64,000 nucleotides of DNA from Thalassobacterium sedimentorum (GTDB taxonomy: Bacteria > Verrucomicrobiota > Verrucomicrobiia > Opitutales > Coraliomargaritaceae), in NCBI RefSeq assembly GCF_031127905.1, contig NZ_JARXIC010000010.1, positions 62,001 through 126,000 of the forward strand, written 5' to 3'. The notes beneath the pieces are model-generated. The model was not told where the DNA came from and did no database searches. It saw only the letters and a list, made by a program, of their open reading frames with translations. Made by a program: the position numbers and the translations under genes. Shown here piece by piece: positions 9,881 through 18,270 of this stretch. Every line of letters begins with the position of its first letter. The stretch's first letter is position 1.

Positions 9881-10546
9881 TTAATTTTGCAGCACAAGTG
9901 GGAACAAGCCGCGCACGGTTTGCGGCACGCCACCGACCATCGGTTTGGTAAAGCGGGCACGGGCGATGATCTTTCTGGCAACCTCCTCCAGCTCGACATG
10001 AGTCGAGGAAACGATACGCCGCAACTTGGCGGAGCCGTTGGGTAGGATGTCGATCTCGACGATCACCTTGCCCTTGTCCACACCCCTACGCGCCAAATTG
10101 GGAGGAAAACGGAAGTTGGGTGTATTGACGAGGCGCGGCACTTCGGGCAGGTCGTCGAAACTGAACATCTTTTGAATGTCAGCAATGGTATCGGTCTGCA
10201 TCTGCAAGCTGGGCATCGGCGCGCCCATTGCGATGGCATCGGCATTACCGGGGCTCAAGTCCACATCCAACAGAGGCAAATCAATCGGCGTGGGCTCACT
10301 CGGCATATCCTGCACCACCTGTTGTGGCTCGGGCGGAGGCGTTTCTTCGGGTAGTGGAGGTGTCGCTGGAGGCGGCGGCAGAGCGCTCAACTGCATCTCG
10401 CGCACCATCAGATGTGGTGGCTTGGGCGAATTCAACATTTGCGTGAGAGGGATCAACAAGAACAGTAGCACCGCCAAGAGACAGGCGCCCCCGATCGCGA
10501 GATAGGGCGCCCACTTCCAATTTTGCCTGGGAAATTCTTGTGACAT
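9881..10546 (-). CDS. tonB: TonB energy-transducing protein
   Basis: TonB couples the proton-motive force captured by ExbB/ExbD to outer-membrane receptors. The 221-aa protein has a cytoplasmic N-tail, one membrane anchor (residues about 14-37, LAIGGACLLAVLLFLLIPL), a proline-rich periplasmic linker (PPPPATPPLPEETPPPEPQ) and a C-terminal TonB domain with RRGVDKGKVIVEIDILPNGS and a final ARFTKP segment. The start is taken at the ATG at 10546, because upstream in-frame codons run inside exbD and lack family similarity. The short linker is typical of TonB2-type proteins. Likely clients are the receptors at 20.6-22.6 and 23.8-26.0 kb. Confidence 0.92.
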   Translation of the reverse strand: MSQEFPRQNWKWAPYLAIGGACLLAVLLFLLIPLTQMLNSPKPPHLMVREMQLSALPPPPATPPLPEETPPPEPQQVVQDMPSEPTPIDLPLLDVDLSPGNADAIAMGAPMPSLQMQTDTIADIQKMFSFDDLPEVPRLVNTPNFRFPPNLARRGVDKGKVIVEIDILPNGSAKLRRIVSSTHVELEEVARKIIARARFTKPMVGGVPQTVRGLFPLVLQN

Positions 10547-10574
10547 TATAAATTCAGTTTTCAGCGCTCCAGTC

Positions 10575-10979
10575 TTAGTGCGTCGTGGCCATGCTGATAC
10601 GCTTGGCACCGGCTAGCAGCGCGGCATCGTGTACCTTGGTGTAGAGCTCGATCGAGACGGCCTTGTCCACTTGCACGATCACGGGCATCTCATCGCTTTT
10701 CAGTAAACGCTGCACCGTGCCACGCACGCCACTGAGCCCGATCTCGCGGCCGCCATAGACGACATTACCCTCGGATGTGATGGCGATGAGGATTGAGTTT
10801 TTTTCCAACATGCTGGCCGAGGCGGCCTGCGGACGACTGACCTCCACCCCGGTCTCTTCCACGAAGACGGTCGTCACAATGAAGAAAATCAGCAAAATGA
10901 AAACGATATCGATCAGTGGAGAGACATTGATCTCTTCACTCTTCGTTTCAGAAGCATAGAGTAAGCGGCGACGTTTCAT
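10575..10979 (-). CDS. exbD: ExbD/TolR-type biopolymer transport protein
   Basis: A small inner-membrane protein of the ExbB-ExbD proton channel. The 134-aa protein has a cytoplasmic N-terminus and one transmembrane helix (INVSPLIDIVFILLIFFIV) containing the conserved proton-carrying Asp in SPLID. A periplasmic ExbD domain follows, with VVYGGREIGLSGVRGTVQRL and VIVQVDKAVS. The length is standard. Its ATG overlaps the exbB stop by four bases (ATGA), which indicates translational coupling, and tonB follows after about 30 bp. Confidence 0.93.
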   Translation of the reverse strand: MKRRRLLYASETKSEEINVSPLIDIVFILLIFFIVTTVFVEETGVEVSRPQAASASMLEKNSILIAITSEGNVVYGGREIGLSGVRGTVQRLLKSDEMPVIVQVDKAVSIELYTKVHDAALLAGAKRISMATTH

Positions 10980-11677
10980 GATTTACTTTTTGATTTTCCG
11001 ATGGCGGCCTTAAAGCGTTCGAGTTGCGCCGGCACGGGACAGTCGGCGCGCAGGGCCAGCCGTGTATTATAGCGCTCCAAGCGGGCGATCGCGAGCACCA
11101 GGGCGTTGCGGCGCTGCACAATCAGCGAAAGGATGACGATGGCGGGGATCGAGATAATGAGACCGGTCTGGGTGGTGATTAATGCCTCTGAAATCCCTGT
11201 CACAATGCTATCGAAGCGGTTGCCCGCGACCACCAGCATACCGTCAAAGGTCGACAGCATACCCGTCACCGTGCCGAGCAGGCCCAGTAGCGGACCGGCT
11301 GTGATAATGATGCCTAGAAAACGTATCCGGCGATCCACGAAGGGTAGATACTCGTTGCGCACAGCTTCAAAATGACGCCGCACCTCCTCAGCACTCAGCG
11401 CCCCGTAGTTAACCAGCTTGCGCGCTAAGACCACCGACTCTTCCTGTGAGCGGGCAAGGGTGCTCGCATCCAAGTTATGAATACGCCCTTTGAGCAGAAA
11501 GTGAAAGTGCACCCGGCAAAATAGATTCAACGCGGTGGCATAGATAAAAATGGTCAAGAGCAGTAGCGGCAGCATCAGCCAGCCCCCGCTGGACCAAATG
11601 CCGAGGGCGTAATCGAGCAAATCCACCGGAATTTTCTCCGGTGCATTCGATTCGAGAACTGCGAGTATTTCAAACAT
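10976..11677 (-). CDS. exbB: ExbB/TolQ-type proton channel protein
   Basis: An inner-membrane channel subunit with the MotA/TolQ/ExbB domain. The 233-aa protein has three hydrophobic segments: about 25-48 (SGGWLMLPLLLLTIFIYATA), around 125-148 and around 170-195. It carries the family signature FLGIIITAGPLLGLLGTVTG. The ATG at 11677 is chosen; the in-frame TTG at 11686 would add three residues. It lies between a longer ExbB-like protein (11 bp upstream) and exbD (4-bp overlap), so it is the second, shorter ExbB of a TonB2-type operon. Confidence 0.92.
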   Translation of the reverse strand: MFEILAVLESNAPEKIPVDLLDYALGIWSSGGWLMLPLLLLTIFIYATALNLFCRVHFHFLLKGRIHNLDASTLARSQEESVVLARKLVNYGALSAEEVRRHFEAVRNEYLPFVDRRIRFLGIIITAGPLLGLLGTVTGMLSTFDGMLVVAGNRFDSIVTGISEALITTQTGLIISIPAIVILSLIVQRRNALVLAIARLERYNTRLALRADCPVPAQLERFKAAIGKSKSKS

Positions 11678-11688
11678 GGCGAACAATC

Positions 11689-13119
11689 TTACTCAGGCTT
11701 GCTGCGGGAGAGGCCATTGACGAAAGTCACAGCCGTCTTCTCCAGGCGTGCCATGATACCAGCCACCTTGCGCGAGAGCATTGCATGCATCACCAAGGCA
11801 GGGATCGCGAGAATCAGACCGAGCTCGGTGGTGATCAGCGCTTCCGAGATACCGGAAATCAGGGGCTTAGGATCGCCCGCACCGAAGACGGTCATCAGGC
11901 GGAAGGTTTTAATGATCCCCGTCACTGTGCCCAGCAGCCCCAGCAAGGGTGCCGCCGCGGCGGTGACTGCGATCACATTGAGAAAGCGCTCCAGCTTCGG
12001 CTGTGTGGTGAGCATGGCCTCATACATCACCTCCTCGACCATCTCGGTCGATTCGTCGGCATGTTCGACGGCCATGACCAGCATTTCACGTGTGGGCTGT
12101 GGCTGCGCCTTCGCAAGCTCTAGGGCGGCTGGCTTCTCGCCTGCGCGTAAGTGCTTGATAATATCGTGGATGACCAGTGGCTGCGGATGACGCACCGAGA
12201 AGACTTGCAGTGCCTTGAAAATCGACACGACCGTGGCCACAAGGGCGAAGGCGAGGATTGGATAGACCCAGACACCGCCCTTGACCAGGTGCTCCGGAAT
12301 GCTGTCCTTGGCTTGCTCGACTGCGAGCGCGTCGCCCAAGGTGGGATCGACCGGCAGCTGGCCAGAGCCGGAGGACAGTAAGGTAAAGATCTCTCCGGCC
12401 GCCTCGTCCTCCAGAGGGTGCAAGTCTGCACGCTCGGAGCGTGAGGCGAGTGCGAAGCCGGCGGTGGATTGATCACTGGCTCCAAAGTAGAGCAAGGGGC
12501 CCACCTGCACGAAATCCCCAGCGAGCAAGGTGCCCTCTGGCGTGAGCGCATTGCCAGCATAGATTTGCCCGCCCAGCAGTGACTCCAGCTGCTGCAGCGA
12601 ATCCGCCATCAGCGTCAAACCAGCGGCCAGCTTGTCCGCCTCACTGGCATCGGCATTTTCAAGATATAGATTATACTCACGGATGCTCTCGCCCACCGTC
12701 TCCAGCTCGCCTACCGACAGTGCGGCCTCGTAGTTGGCCAAATAGCTAGGCATCAAGGTGCGTGTCACATAGTCGACTTCGCGCTGACGCCCGGTCACCC
12801 GCTCGCGCAGGGTCTCCAGCTCCACGCTTTGACTGTCCTTGAGGCGACGCACACGTGCGACTTCGTCCTCCAGTTCATCCGCTTTGGCATGGGTCGCATT
12901 CAAGTCACGCGTCAACGGCAAGCGCTCAGCTTGGATCGATTCGCGTAAAGCGTGCAACTCTTGCAAAGAGGTCTCGAGCTTCGCTTCGCGTGCCTGGGTG
13001 ATTTGTTCCAGCGTTTGCGCGGACGCGCTCAAAGAGCCGAGTAAGAGTGCGAGCGCAATGACCGGAAAAGTAGCGCGGTGCTTTAGCCCGCGTTTAAAAG
13101 TGTTGATAGACCCATTCAT
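11689..13119 (-). CDS. TtpC-like long MotA/TolQ/ExbB protein with periplasmic coiled coil
   Basis: A 476-aa ExbB relative. It starts with a signal peptide or anchor (about residues 16-34, FPVIALALLLGSLSASAQ), followed by a long coiled coil (about 35-190) and a globular region. The C-terminal half has three membrane helices and the motif VTAAAAPLLGLLGTVTGIIK. This layout matches TtpC of Vibrio TonB2 systems, where it is required in addition to ExbB2, ExbD2 and TonB2. Its start overlaps the DUF3450 stop by four bases (ATGA). The extension probably spans the periplasm towards the outer membrane or cell wall. Confidence 0.88.
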   Translation of the reverse strand: MNGSINTFKRGLKHRATFPVIALALLLGSLSASAQTLEQITQAREAKLETSLQELHALRESIQAERLPLTRDLNATHAKADELEDEVARVRRLKDSQSVELETLRERVTGRQREVDYVTRTLMPSYLANYEAALSVGELETVGESIREYNLYLENADASEADKLAAGLTLMADSLQQLESLLGGQIYAGNALTPEGTLLAGDFVQVGPLLYFGASDQSTAGFALASRSERADLHPLEDEAAGEIFTLLSSGSGQLPVDPTLGDALAVEQAKDSIPEHLVKGGVWVYPILAFALVATVVSIFKALQVFSVRHPQPLVIHDIIKHLRAGEKPAALELAKAQPQPTREMLVMAVEHADESTEMVEEVMYEAMLTTQPKLERFLNVIAVTAAAAPLLGLLGTVTGIIKTFRLMTVFGAGDPKPLISGISEALITTELGLILAIPALVMHAMLSRKVAGIMARLEKTAVTFVNGLSRSKPE

Positions 13120-13883
13120 TTCACAGCCCCTTCTTTCAGTGCAACTGGCAGCTCAATTAACTTCGGCTCGGTGCTGCGGCCTTCCACCAGTGCGATGCAC
13201 TCCTGAATCTTGGCGGCCAATTCCGGCTGCGAGTGCCACTCCCAGCCCGCCGTGCCTAATTTGCCATAGCCCGCATCGTTTGGCGCCAGGTAGTAAGCCT
13301 GCCCCAGGCCAATCCACAGCGTGCGGAAGGAAACTTCCACCTCACTGCCCGGCAGCGCGCGGATGCTTTCGCTTAAGGAAATCTTGGCGTCAAATTCACG
13401 AATCTTGCCCAGCAGGTTCACCACAGACTGCATGCGCTCGCCCAAACCGAGCGTCGTTTCGTCCGCCTGCAGGGGGAGGCGCTGATAAACCGGCTCCAAC
13501 TCTTCCTGCAAGGGCTCCGGCAAGCGCGGCTTCAACTCGCGCAGCCCGCGCTCCATTTTAACCAGAAAACTTTCGATCTGCTGCACATCCGCGGCGACTC
13601 GCTCACTTTGGTCCAAGAGCTCCAGACGCTTGGCATCTGCAGTCGAAACAAAGCCTTCGTGCTCTTCAATGATGGCTTCCAATTTGGCCACCCGCTTGTC
13701 CGCGACAGTTAAAAGATCTTCCAGTAACACTCGCTCCTCCTGCCATTGCAGAGATTCGCGCGAGATCGCCTTCTCAGCAGTGGCCCACTCGCCGATCGTC
13801 GTACGCACGTCGTCGAGCGCCTCCGGCGAGGCACTGGCTACGGATATATATGCGCTCATCAGCGCAAGTGTTAGTCGTTTCAT
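13116..13883 (-). CDS. DUF3450-family periplasmic protein, first gene of the TonB2-type operon
   Basis: A 255-aa exported coiled-coil protein with a signal peptide (MKRLTLALMSAYISVASAS, about residues 1-19), a coiled coil over about 25-130, and a DUF3450-type C-terminal part with ESIRALPGSEVEVSFRTLWI then GLGQAYYLAPN and WEWHSQPELA. DUF3450 genes usually stand directly before ttpC-type exbB genes, and this is the order here. The exact role is unknown. The coiled coil suggests it pairs with that of the TtpC-like protein. The start at 13883 follows a 200-bp gene-free stretch that should carry the operon promoter. Confidence 0.87.
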   Translation of the reverse strand: MKRLTLALMSAYISVASASPEALDDVRTTIGEWATAEKAISRESLQWQEERVLLEDLLTVADKRVAKLEAIIEEHEGFVSTADAKRLELLDQSERVAADVQQIESFLVKMERGLRELKPRLPEPLQEELEPVYQRLPLQADETTLGLGERMQSVVNLLGKIREFDAKISLSESIRALPGSEVEVSFRTLWIGLGQAYYLAPNDAGYGKLGTAGWEWHSQPELAAKIQECIALVEGRSTEPKLIELPVALKEGAVK

Positions 13884-14017
13884 AATAAAGTGAGTGGTTC
13901 CAGCATCGCGATCCTCGAGGGAGCTCCTCGAAAAAACGGCCTGCGTTTGAATAATCCGCCCGCAAAATGCGAGCTCGCCTCAAACAGGTCAAGCATGATA
14001 CTGAGTCTCACTACCAG

Positions 14018-14040
14018 CATTGCAATTGAGAATTGCAATG
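14018..14040. promoter_or_regulatory. perfect 10-3-10 palindrome upstream of the TonB operon
   Basis: CATTGCAATT (14018-14027), GAG, then AATTGCAATG (14031-14040) form a perfect inverted repeat. The 9-bp palindrome TGAGTCTCA lies next to it at 14002-14010. Both lie about 120-155 bases upstream of the DUF3450 start codon and just beyond the 3' end of the PstS-like gene. With no U-tract on either side, an operator is more likely than a terminator. Which regulator binds is unknown. Confidence 0.4.
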
Positions 14041-14083
14041 AACGACTCATTTCAGTGCCCATGAATGCATGGGCCCAGCTAAA

Positions 14084-15151
14084 CTAATACTGCTGCAATA
14101 CTTGCTGCGCAATGGCTGGATCAATGGGAAAGTAGCCAACTTGCTCTACAATCTGCTGCCCTTCACGACTGTAAACGAAGCGTAGGAACTCTTTCTGTAG
14201 ATCGGTAGGCCCTTGCTCAGGATTGATATTGAGAATCACATATAAACTACGTGTCAGGGGATAAATACCGCGAGCCGCATTGCGCTTATTGGCGTTTACA
14301 AAATTGCCATCCGCTGCCTGCAGGGGAAGCGTCGCCACGTCTGCCGTTTTATATGCAATTCCGGAATACCCGATACTATAAGGATCCATCCCCACATGGC
14401 GCACCACCTCGGCACTCCCCGCATGCTCTGTTAAACTCTCGCGAAAGGTGCGTCCGTCCAGTGCATGTGACTTAAAGAAGGCGTGGGTACCGGAGGCTGG
14501 ATTGCGACCATGGAGTCGGATCGGCGCATTGCTCCACGGTCCTGTTAAACCAAGTTGCCCCCAACGCTGAAGCGGAGAGTCTGATTCGCTAAATATAGCC
14601 GCGATTTGCTCCAGCGATAGCCCCGTCTGTAGTATTGGATTATCTGGGTGGACATACACAGCCAGCGTATCCACTGCGACTGCTAACTGTGTTGCTTTGT
14701 AACCAAAAGCTTGCTCAAAGCGTGCGCTCTCATCGCCCTTCATCACACGGCTCATCGGGCCGATGTCGGAACGCTGCTCCAACAGAGCAGGGATCGCGGT
14801 CGAAGACCCCTTCCCCTCATGTCGAAAACGAAGCCCGGTTTGAAATCGACCTAACTCTGCCTCCCACTCCGCCAACAGTTCATCCATCGTATCCGAGCCA
14901 ATACTCCTCAAATACCCCTGCAATGGCACCTGCACCGAATAGGCAGGGTACGGAGCACTCACTGCATGGATCGCAGGCACCGGTTGCGGCGTCATCACCG
15001 CGGGACTTGCAGTGACTGCGACCGATTGGCGACTTGTAGCTGATTGGCCCAGCGGAGTGGCCGCCTGCTTTCGATTGCCCTCTTGGCAGCCGGATAAAAG
15101 TGCAATCGCCAGCAAAAAGGCGGAGCCCAGACTTGTGTAGGTATGTTTCAT
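14084..15151 (-). CDS. PstS-like phosphate-binding lipoprotein
   Basis: A 355-aa periplasmic phosphate-binding protein family member. It is a predicted lipoprotein (signal ending LLSGC, Cys at about residue 22) with an Ala/Pro/Val-rich linker. The PstS-like domain has the phosphate-contact segments SIGSDTMDELL, RHEGKGSSTAIPALLE and SDIGPMSR, then NPASGTHAFF. The ending (ILNINPEQGPTDLQKEFLRF, then VYSREGQQIVEQ) is typical. No pstCAB genes are in the window, so it is either an orphan PstS or a phosphate sensor/scavenger. It lies 27 bp after the formylglycine-type gene on the same strand, so the two may be cotranscribed. Confidence 0.85.
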   Translation of the reverse strand: MKHTYTSLGSAFLLAIALLSGCQEGNRKQAATPLGQSATSRQSVAVTASPAVMTPQPVPAIHAVSAPYPAYSVQVPLQGYLRSIGSDTMDELLAEWEAELGRFQTGLRFRHEGKGSSTAIPALLEQRSDIGPMSRVMKGDESARFEQAFGYKATQLAVAVDTLAVYVHPDNPILQTGLSLEQIAAIFSESDSPLQRWGQLGLTGPWSNAPIRLHGRNPASGTHAFFKSHALDGRTFRESLTEHAGSAEVVRHVGMDPYSIGYSGIAYKTADVATLPLQAADGNFVNANKRNAARGIYPLTRSLYVILNINPEQGPTDLQKEFLRFVYSREGQQIVEQVGYFPIDPAIAQQVLQQY

Positions 15152-15178
15152 AGCAAGTTTACGTAAGTAATTGAAAAA

Positions 15179-16864
15179 TTAAAACTGAGCCGCAGATGCG
15201 ATACGGAAGCCGATGTATTGGGTGGCTACACTCGGCGCATAACTCCAACGGTTCCCGGAACGACTGAGTGAGGCCTCGTCATAGTAAGAACCACCGCGCA
15301 GGACTTTGGTGCGCAGATTTTCATCGGCCGCATTCCCACCTTCAACGTTCATCGGATCGACAGGACCTAGTTGGGAGTAAGCAGCGAGCCAATCATGACA
15401 CCATTCCCAGACATTGCCATGCATGTCATACAAGCCCCAATCATTCGGCTGATAACTAGCGACAGGGAGCGCTTGATCATGATTGCGAGGCGACTGGGGA
15501 TCAAACACGTTCGCCTGCTGTAAGCTCAATTGATTCGATCCAGTATTGTAGGCAGCTTGTTGATTCGCACGACAGGCAATTTCCCACTCCGCCTCGCTCG
15601 GAAGCCGATATTGCATTGAATCCGAATGCGCGGATAGCTGCTCACAAAAATTGACGGCTTCAGTCCATGTGACTGAATGCACAGGAAGCGTATCGCCTCT
15701 AGCTGAAGCATCATTGCGCATTTGTTGTGGCAACTCCCCCATGACTGCCATCCACTGCCCCTGAGTCAGTTCGGTCTCGGCAATATAATAGGCGCGAGTC
15801 AGTGTAACCGAATGCAAGTGCTCATCCGCATCACGCTGAAACTCCAACTCAGGCGTTCCGATCGTATAGTTCCCCGCCGGCACCATTCGCATTCTAATTC
15901 CAAATGGGGCAACATGCACCCGCTCACCAGCCGTATAAGCATACTGGTGTAAATATGAAAGCGCCTCGGCGTTATCGGAATCCAGTAAGCGTAATTTCTG
16001 ATACAGTTCCACCGCGCGGGCAGGCTCCGACTGGCTCATCGCACGCTGAGCCAGAGCTGATAAATTCTTTAAGCTCACCTGCTCAAATTGTTTTCCCGAT
16101 TCATAGGCCTGCTGATATGCTTTAAGCATCGCGTAGGGCCCTGCCTCAGTCGCAAGGCCTTCAGCATGTTCTACTTGTTCCAAGTATTGCTGCCACTCTA
16201 GAGTCGCGTAATTCTGCATAGCATGCTCTTGAGCAAGCTTATCAAGCCGCGCAAAATCACGACGAATGCTCTCGATCCCTTGCTTTGACAAAGCCTGAGC
16301 ATACGCCGTCTCCAACATAAGAATCGATGCCTGATCCGAATTCAAAGCGCGCGCTTCTTCCAACTGAAAAGCAAGCGCCTCGATGGCATGATCGCTAGTA
16401 GTCCTCGCGAGTTCCGCGGCAATTTGCTCTGTGATCGCTTCGATCTCACTCAAATGTGTTGCAGCATCCACTTCTGCGACATGCCGCCCCTGGGCTTGGC
16501 CAACTTGCATCAAAGGAACCATCTCAGAGGCATCGTTTAAACTTTTCGACTCGAGGGACTCCGACAAATCGGACGACTCTGCCTGAGCTTCCGCCACCTC
16601 AGTCTCAACACTCAGAGGGGCTGCAACGACCTCTGACGCCAGAGAGACAGCAGGCTCCACAGACTGCGCCCCCTTCGACTGCTCCAAAGAAGTCTCCGCA
16701 ATCTCGCCCTGACCTGAAATAGATAAAAAGGCATACAAACCAGCTGCAAAAAGTAACAACGCGCCCAGGCACAGCCAAACAACGGATATTGTTCGCTGAT
16801 TTTCATTTGGCCCACCTGCATCAGACAGATCCATCAGCACGCTTTTTTTATTCGGATTACTCAT
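15179..16864 (-). CDS. membrane-anchored formylglycine-generating-enzyme (SUMF1) domain protein
   Basis: A 561-aa protein with a short cytoplasmic N-terminus, one membrane helix (about residues 28-50, VVWLCLGALLLFAAGLYAFL), a long acidic/alpha-helical linker rich in Glu and Ser, and a C-terminal FGE-sulfatase fold (about 325-558). Fold signatures are MRMVPAGNYTIGTPE, ELTQGQWMAVMGE, PVHSVTWTEAVNFCEQL, YRLPSEAEWEIACRA, GLYDMHGNVWEWCHDW, VLRGGSYYD and IGFRIA. Many SUMF1-domain proteins are not true sulfatase activators and bind ligands or modify other targets. No sulfatase gene is nearby, so true FGE activity is not established. It lies directly upstream of the PstS-like gene. Confidence 0.85.
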   Translation of the reverse strand: MSNPNKKSVLMDLSDAGGPNENQRTISVVWLCLGALLLFAAGLYAFLSISGQGEIAETSLEQSKGAQSVEPAVSLASEVVAAPLSVETEVAEAQAESSDLSESLESKSLNDASEMVPLMQVGQAQGRHVAEVDAATHLSEIEAITEQIAAELARTTSDHAIEALAFQLEEARALNSDQASILMLETAYAQALSKQGIESIRRDFARLDKLAQEHAMQNYATLEWQQYLEQVEHAEGLATEAGPYAMLKAYQQAYESGKQFEQVSLKNLSALAQRAMSQSEPARAVELYQKLRLLDSDNAEALSYLHQYAYTAGERVHVAPFGIRMRMVPAGNYTIGTPELEFQRDADEHLHSVTLTRAYYIAETELTQGQWMAVMGELPQQMRNDASARGDTLPVHSVTWTEAVNFCEQLSAHSDSMQYRLPSEAEWEIACRANQQAAYNTGSNQLSLQQANVFDPQSPRNHDQALPVASYQPNDWGLYDMHGNVWEWCHDWLAAYSQLGPVDPMNVEGGNAADENLRTKVLRGGSYYDEASLSRSGNRWSYAPSVATQYIGFRIASAAQF

Positions 16865-17121
16865 CTAATATTCCCTAGACATCAAGTTGCTGATTCAAAG
16901 AAATCAAGGTGTCGAGCGAACATAGGTGAGTGAATAAAAACTTCACTCAATCGACATCTAACGGACATAATCGTAACTTTTTCACATCCCATCCCGTATT
17001 CATATATCGAATACTAAGTGTCAAATACGTTAAATAACTACTCTTAGCAGGTCGAAGGTTGATGTTATCAAACTCTTCCCCTATTGCACTAGTCTTTTAG
17101 CCAGAATGGAAAGCAGAGCGA

Positions 17122-17790
17122 ATGAGCACAGATCATACAATTAGAGAAATCAGCCGGGAAACTTTGCTCAAGAGCGTAGATCGCTCTAAGCGAAAAGCTG
17201 TCGAAGCCCTATTTACGGATCGCGATGTAGACTATGTAGTATTACTGGAGTCACCGGATCGGAAACGACGAAATCTACTCACAGTAGGACCGAATTTAGA
17301 GTACCCCGATTTAACTGCCACCTTTGGGCTCAAAATCGATGATCTGGAACCCAGCGCTTACGTGAGCACTCAAAAAGGAACGCTCAATAAAGGGCCGCGA
17401 TTCCTTTCACGCGCAGCCGGCCAGATTGAACAACTTGAAAGTCTGATTTCCGAATTACGTAAGGAAAAAAAGCGCTTACATCTCAAACTCGACCAAGCTC
17501 TCAAAACAGTCGAAATAGTCACGGCAGACCGCACGACCATAGAGAAACTCAAGCAGCAGCTCGATCAGCAGCAAATCGAGCAAGCCAGTCTACAGAACCA
17601 AATCGACATGCGCGAAGCTGATTTACTCAAAATGGAAGAAGATCTGTTGGATCGCATGAATCAACTCATCCAAAAAGAAGCCGAACTCGAGCAGTGGGAA
17701 GAAGATATGTTTGCACGCGAACGCCACTTAGCCCTGGCCAAAGACAAGAGTGCCCCAGAGCTTCCCGACACGACGCATGCTCTCCGCTAA
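17122..17790 (+). CDS. coiled-coil protein of unknown function
   Basis: A 222-aa soluble, charged protein I do not recognise. Residues 1-95 form a small globular part (with YVVLLESPDRKRRNLLTVGP). From about residue 97 to 215 it is a nearly continuous coiled coil with heptads rich in Leu, Gln, Glu and Lys (IEQLESLISELRKEKKRL, later LDRMNQLIQKEAELEQWEED). No signal peptide or membrane segment. It stands alone between divergent and convergent neighbours, after about 250 bp without a gene. A structural or scaffolding role is possible. Confidence 0.65.
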   Translation: MSTDHTIREISRETLLKSVDRSKRKAVEALFTDRDVDYVVLLESPDRKRRNLLTVGPNLEYPDLTATFGLKIDDLEPSAYVSTQKGTLNKGPRFLSRAAGQIEQLESLISELRKEKKRLHLKLDQALKTVEIVTADRTTIEKLKQQLDQQQIEQASLQNQIDMREADLLKMEEDLLDRMNQLIQKEAELEQWEEDMFARERHLALAKDKSAPELPDTTHALR

Positions 17791-17844
17791 TTAACAGCTG
17801 CTGCTCTCCCTAACAAACGCGCCAGACCTCAGACAACGCTCAGC

Positions 17845-18270
17845 TTAACTCGCTTGCAGGTCGGTCGCCAATTGCAGCACACAGTCTTCCCAATCCGCAA
17901 TGACTCGTGCTTTGAAGAAATCCACCGCAATCGAATCCACCACAGCGACGGCTCCTAGCGAACGAAAGCACTCGTCGAGCGCTTGGGCAGAAGCCGAAGC
18001 AAGAACATCTCCTAAAATTAAAATAGAATATTTAAGTCGCCCCAGCCATAAGTTGGTTGCCGCGAGACGCTGCTGTAATGCAATCGAACCCGCCTGATTC
18101 AAGATAAACACTACATAACCTCCGCTCTGTAAGCGCTGCTCACTGACAGTCGATAGTTCAAACATCTCTGCCCTTACGCCACAATCTTCAGCATGGCGGC
18201 AAAGCATAAAAGCAGAAGCCCAAGTCTCACCTTCAGTGCAGTTATGATAAATACTTAAACTAGTATGCAT
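17845..18270 (-). CDS. flavodoxin-like protein (MioC/CysJ-type fold)
   Basis: A 141-aa protein whose sequence follows the flavodoxin pattern: an N-terminal strand and phosphate-loop-like turn SIYHNCTEGETWASAF (compare YGSxTGxAExxA), then VVFILNQAG, then SILILGDVLA (compare LGLGD), then LDECFRSLGAVAVVDSIAVD. The loop is not perfect, so FMN binding is likely but unproven. Its start overlaps the upstream HemS-like gene by 11 bases, so the two are translationally coupled. Behind a Fur-like promoter it could pass electrons for heme or ferric-siderophore reduction, possibly to the nearby PepSY proteins. Confidence 0.55.
   Translation of the reverse strand: MHTSLSIYHNCTEGETWASAFMLCRHAEDCGVRAEMFELSTVSEQRLQSGGYVVFILNQAGSIALQQRLAATNLWLGRLKYSILILGDVLASASAQALDECFRSLGAVAVVDSIAVDFFKARVIADWEDCVLQLATDLQAS

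Noticed and set aside
11641-13561. Long plus-strand reading frames opposite the ExbB genes
   Set aside because: Same reason: low-complexity Arg/Ser-rich translations opposite well-supported genes.
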